Positions 62,461-64,000 of a stretch of 64,000 nt of DNA are shown in pieces. The notes beneath the pieces were generated by a model. It made no database searches and was not told the DNA's origin. It saw only the letters and a program-made list of their open reading frames with translations. The number at the start of each line of letters is the position of its first letter. The first letter of the stretch is position 1. A program made the position numbers and the translations under genes. Source of the DNA: Salinarimonas rosea DSM 21201 (GTDB taxonomy: Bacteria > Pseudomonadota > Alphaproteobacteria > Rhizobiales > Beijerinckiaceae); NCBI RefSeq assembly GCF_000429045.1, contig NZ_KE386843.1:1-64000 (forward strand), written 5' to 3'.

Positions 62461-64000
62461 CGCCGCCACCCTACTCGTCCTCTGGCCGGTCCTGATCCCG
62501 ATCGCGACCGCCGCGCTCACGGCCGCGCTCTGGCGCAGCCCGGCGGCGCAGCGCTGGGTCGGGATGGCGAGCCTGATGCTGCTGCTCGCCGCCTCCCTCG
62601 CGCTCACGTACGTGGTCGCCACGGAGGGCGTCGTCGCCAAGCAGTTCGGCGACTGGGCCGCGCCCTTCGGCATCACTTTCGTCGCCGACCCGCTCTCGGC
62701 GGCGATGATCGCGATCTCGGGCGTGCTCGCCTTCGCGGTCGGCATCTTCGCGCTCTCCGACATCCGCCCGCGGCACGAGCGCAACGGCTTCCACCCGCTC
62801 TTCCACGGGCTGATGGCCGGCGTGAACGGCGCCTTCCTCACCGGCGACATCTTCAACCTCTACGTCTGGTTCGAGGTGATGCTGATCACCACGCTCGGGC
62901 TCCTGGTCGTCCAGCGCGGGCGGGCGCAGATCGACGGCGCGCTGAAATACGCCGCCATGAACCTGTTCGGCACGATCCTCTTCCTGATCGCGGTGGCTTT
63001 GCTCTACGGCGCGACCGGCACGCTGAACATGGCCGATCTCGCGCGCATCCTGCCCGGGATGGAGATGTCGCCCGGGCTGACCGCCTCGGCGCTGCTCTTC
63101 CTCGCCGCCTTCGGCATCAAGGCGGGCGTCTTCCCGCTCTTCTTCTGGCTGCCGGCGAGCTACCACACCGCGCCGATCGCGATCGCGGCCCTGTTCGCGG
63201 GCCTGCTCACCAAGGTCGGCGTCTACGCCGCCTTCCGGGTGTTCACGCTGCTCTTCGAGATGGAGGGCGGGGGCCTGCGCGAGATCGTCGCCGTCGTCGC
63301 GGCGCTGACGATGATCACGGGCGTGTTCGGCGCGGCGATTCAGTGGAACGTGCGCCGGATCCTGTCCTTCCACATCATCAGCCAGATCGGCTACATGCTG
63401 ATGGGGCTCGCCATCGCGACCCCCGTCGCCATCGCGGGCGCGGTCTTCTACATCGTCCACCACATCATCGTGAAGGCGAACCTGTTCCTGCTCGCCGGCG
63501 CGATCCGCAAGGCGGCGGGGACGGACGACCTGCGCAAGGCCGGGGGCCTGCTCAAGTCCCACCCGTGGCTCGCGGTGCTGTTCCTGATCCCGGCGCTCTC
63601 GCTCGCCGGCCTGCCGCCGCTCTCGGGCTTCTGGGCGAAGTTCCTCGTCATCGACGCGTCGCTGCGCGAGGAGGTCTGGTGGCTCGCCGCCGTGGCGCTC
63701 CTCGTCGGTGCGCTGACGCTCTTCTCAATGTCGAAGATCTGGATGGAGGCCTTCTGGAAGAAGCCCGTCCTCGTGCGCGCCACGCCGCGCCGGGTGCCGG
63801 TCGCCTTCGTCGCGCCCATCGTCCTGCTCGGCGCGGTGACACTGACGATCGGCCTCTTCGCCGATCCGTTCGTCGAGTACGCCCGCACCGCCACCGCCGT
63901 CCTGGTCGACCCCGCCGACTACATCGCCGCCGTCTTTCCGGAGGAGGGTCCGGTGCAGGCCGCCGGGACCGCCTACCCCGGGACCGCCAACCATAGCCAG
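62453..64000 (+). CDS. mnhD: Na+/H+ antiporter subunit D (MnhD/MrpD), cut by window end
   Basis: The first 516 codons of a NuoM/N-like subunit, still open at the window edge. The start ATG 62453 overlaps mnhC by 8 bp. Landmarks: FNLYVWFEVMLITTLGLLV near residue 135, IKAGVFPLFFWLPASYHTAP near 222 (proton-path Lys), and FHIISQIGYMLMG near 306. The C-terminus (GPVQAAGTAYPGT) looks near its natural end. It is the second antiporter-like channel of the Mrp complex; subunits E, F and G are expected just outside. Confidence 0.93.
   Translation, partial: MADAATLLVLWPVLIPIATAALTAALWRSPAAQRWVGMASLMLLLAASLALTYVVATEGVVAKQFGDWAAPFGITFVADPLSAAMIAISGVLAFAVGIFALSDIRPRHERNGFHPLFHGLMAGVNGAFLTGDIFNLYVWFEVMLITTLGLLVVQRGRAQIDGALKYAAMNLFGTILFLIAVALLYGATGTLNMADLARILPGMEMSPGLTASALLFLAAFGIKAGVFPLFFWLPASYHTAPIAIAALFAGLLTKVGVYAAFRVFTLLFEMEGGGLREIVAVVAALTMITGVFGAAIQWNVRRILSFHIISQIGYMLMGLAIATPVAIAGAVFYIVHHIIVKANLFLLAGAIRKAAGTDDLRKAGGLLKSHPWLAVLFLIPALSLAGLPPLSGFWAKFLVIDASLREEVWWLAAVALLVGALTLFSMSKIWMEAFWKKPVLVRATPRRVPVAFVAPIVLLGAVTLTIGLFADPFVEYARTATAVLVDPADYIAAVFPEEGPVQAAGTAYPGTANHSQ

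Noticed and set aside
1-64000. CRISPR arrays, tRNA and rRNA genes
   Set aside because: No regularly spaced repeats, no cas genes and no tRNA- or rRNA-like segments were noticed on reading. Short or diverged tRNAs could be missed without a covariance search.

Overview
The window is very GC-rich DNA of a kind typical of Alphaproteobacteria, probably order Hyphomicrobiales. The pointers are an extra DUF1476 (ATPase inhibitor subunit zeta family) gene, an ExoD-family gene, a Mnh/Mrp antiporter operon, heavy use of GTG/TTG starts, and many 1-4 bp stop/start overlaps. No rRNA, tRNA or CRISPR array was seen. The taxonomic call is inference from gene content and composition.

From about 1.7 to 45.7 kb the window is an almost unbroken defence island. 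An IS110 transposase (18-1199) marks its left flank. Block A (+, 1.7-13.7 kb) is a tight operon of a type III Res-like helicase/nuclease, a DUF4268 protein, a beta-class DNA methyltransferase, an AT-richer HNH nuclease, a ParE/RelE-like-UvrD fusion and a second UvrD helicase. Block B (-, 32.3-13.6 kb) is one long transcription unit. It holds a 2514-residue protein with two sacsin/Hsp90-like ATPase modules, a RapA/SNF2-like helicase overlapping it by 4 bp, a complete type I Zorya set (zorA, zorB, zorC, zorD) and an ASCH-domain protein. Block C (32.5-36.5 kb) has a phosphatase/ADP-ribosylglycohydrolase/nuclease-like fusion, a divergent recombinase-like protein and an HD-nuclease-like fusion. Block D (+, 36.6-45.7 kb) has an AddB-like Fe-S nuclease and an AddA-like helicase-nuclease, overlapping by 1 bp, followed by an 81-residue protein and an McrB/McrC pair.

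From 45.7 to 58 kb the sequence is patchier. There are small secreted or unknown proteins, an apparently N-terminally truncated WYL regulator coupled to an EEP-family phosphohydrolase, a DUF1476 paralogue and an ExoD-like membrane protein. Between them lie eroded genes: pieces of a histidine kinase, a ZnuA-like binding protein, a P-type ATPase and a DJ-1/PfpI protein, plus a frameshifted CaCA antiporter. A diverged repeat of about 63 bp occurs twice in this zone. A TerD protein, a D,D-carboxypeptidase and an amidoligase-family protein follow.

The right end (59.3 kb to the edge) is mnhA-mnhB-mnhC-mnhD of a multisubunit Na+/H+ antiporter. It is preceded by a sigma-54-type -24/-12 promoter and a nested palindrome.

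The strongest candidate for a new system is block B: the giant dual-ATPase protein and its partner helicase lie directly upstream of, and on the same strand as, a complete Zorya operon.
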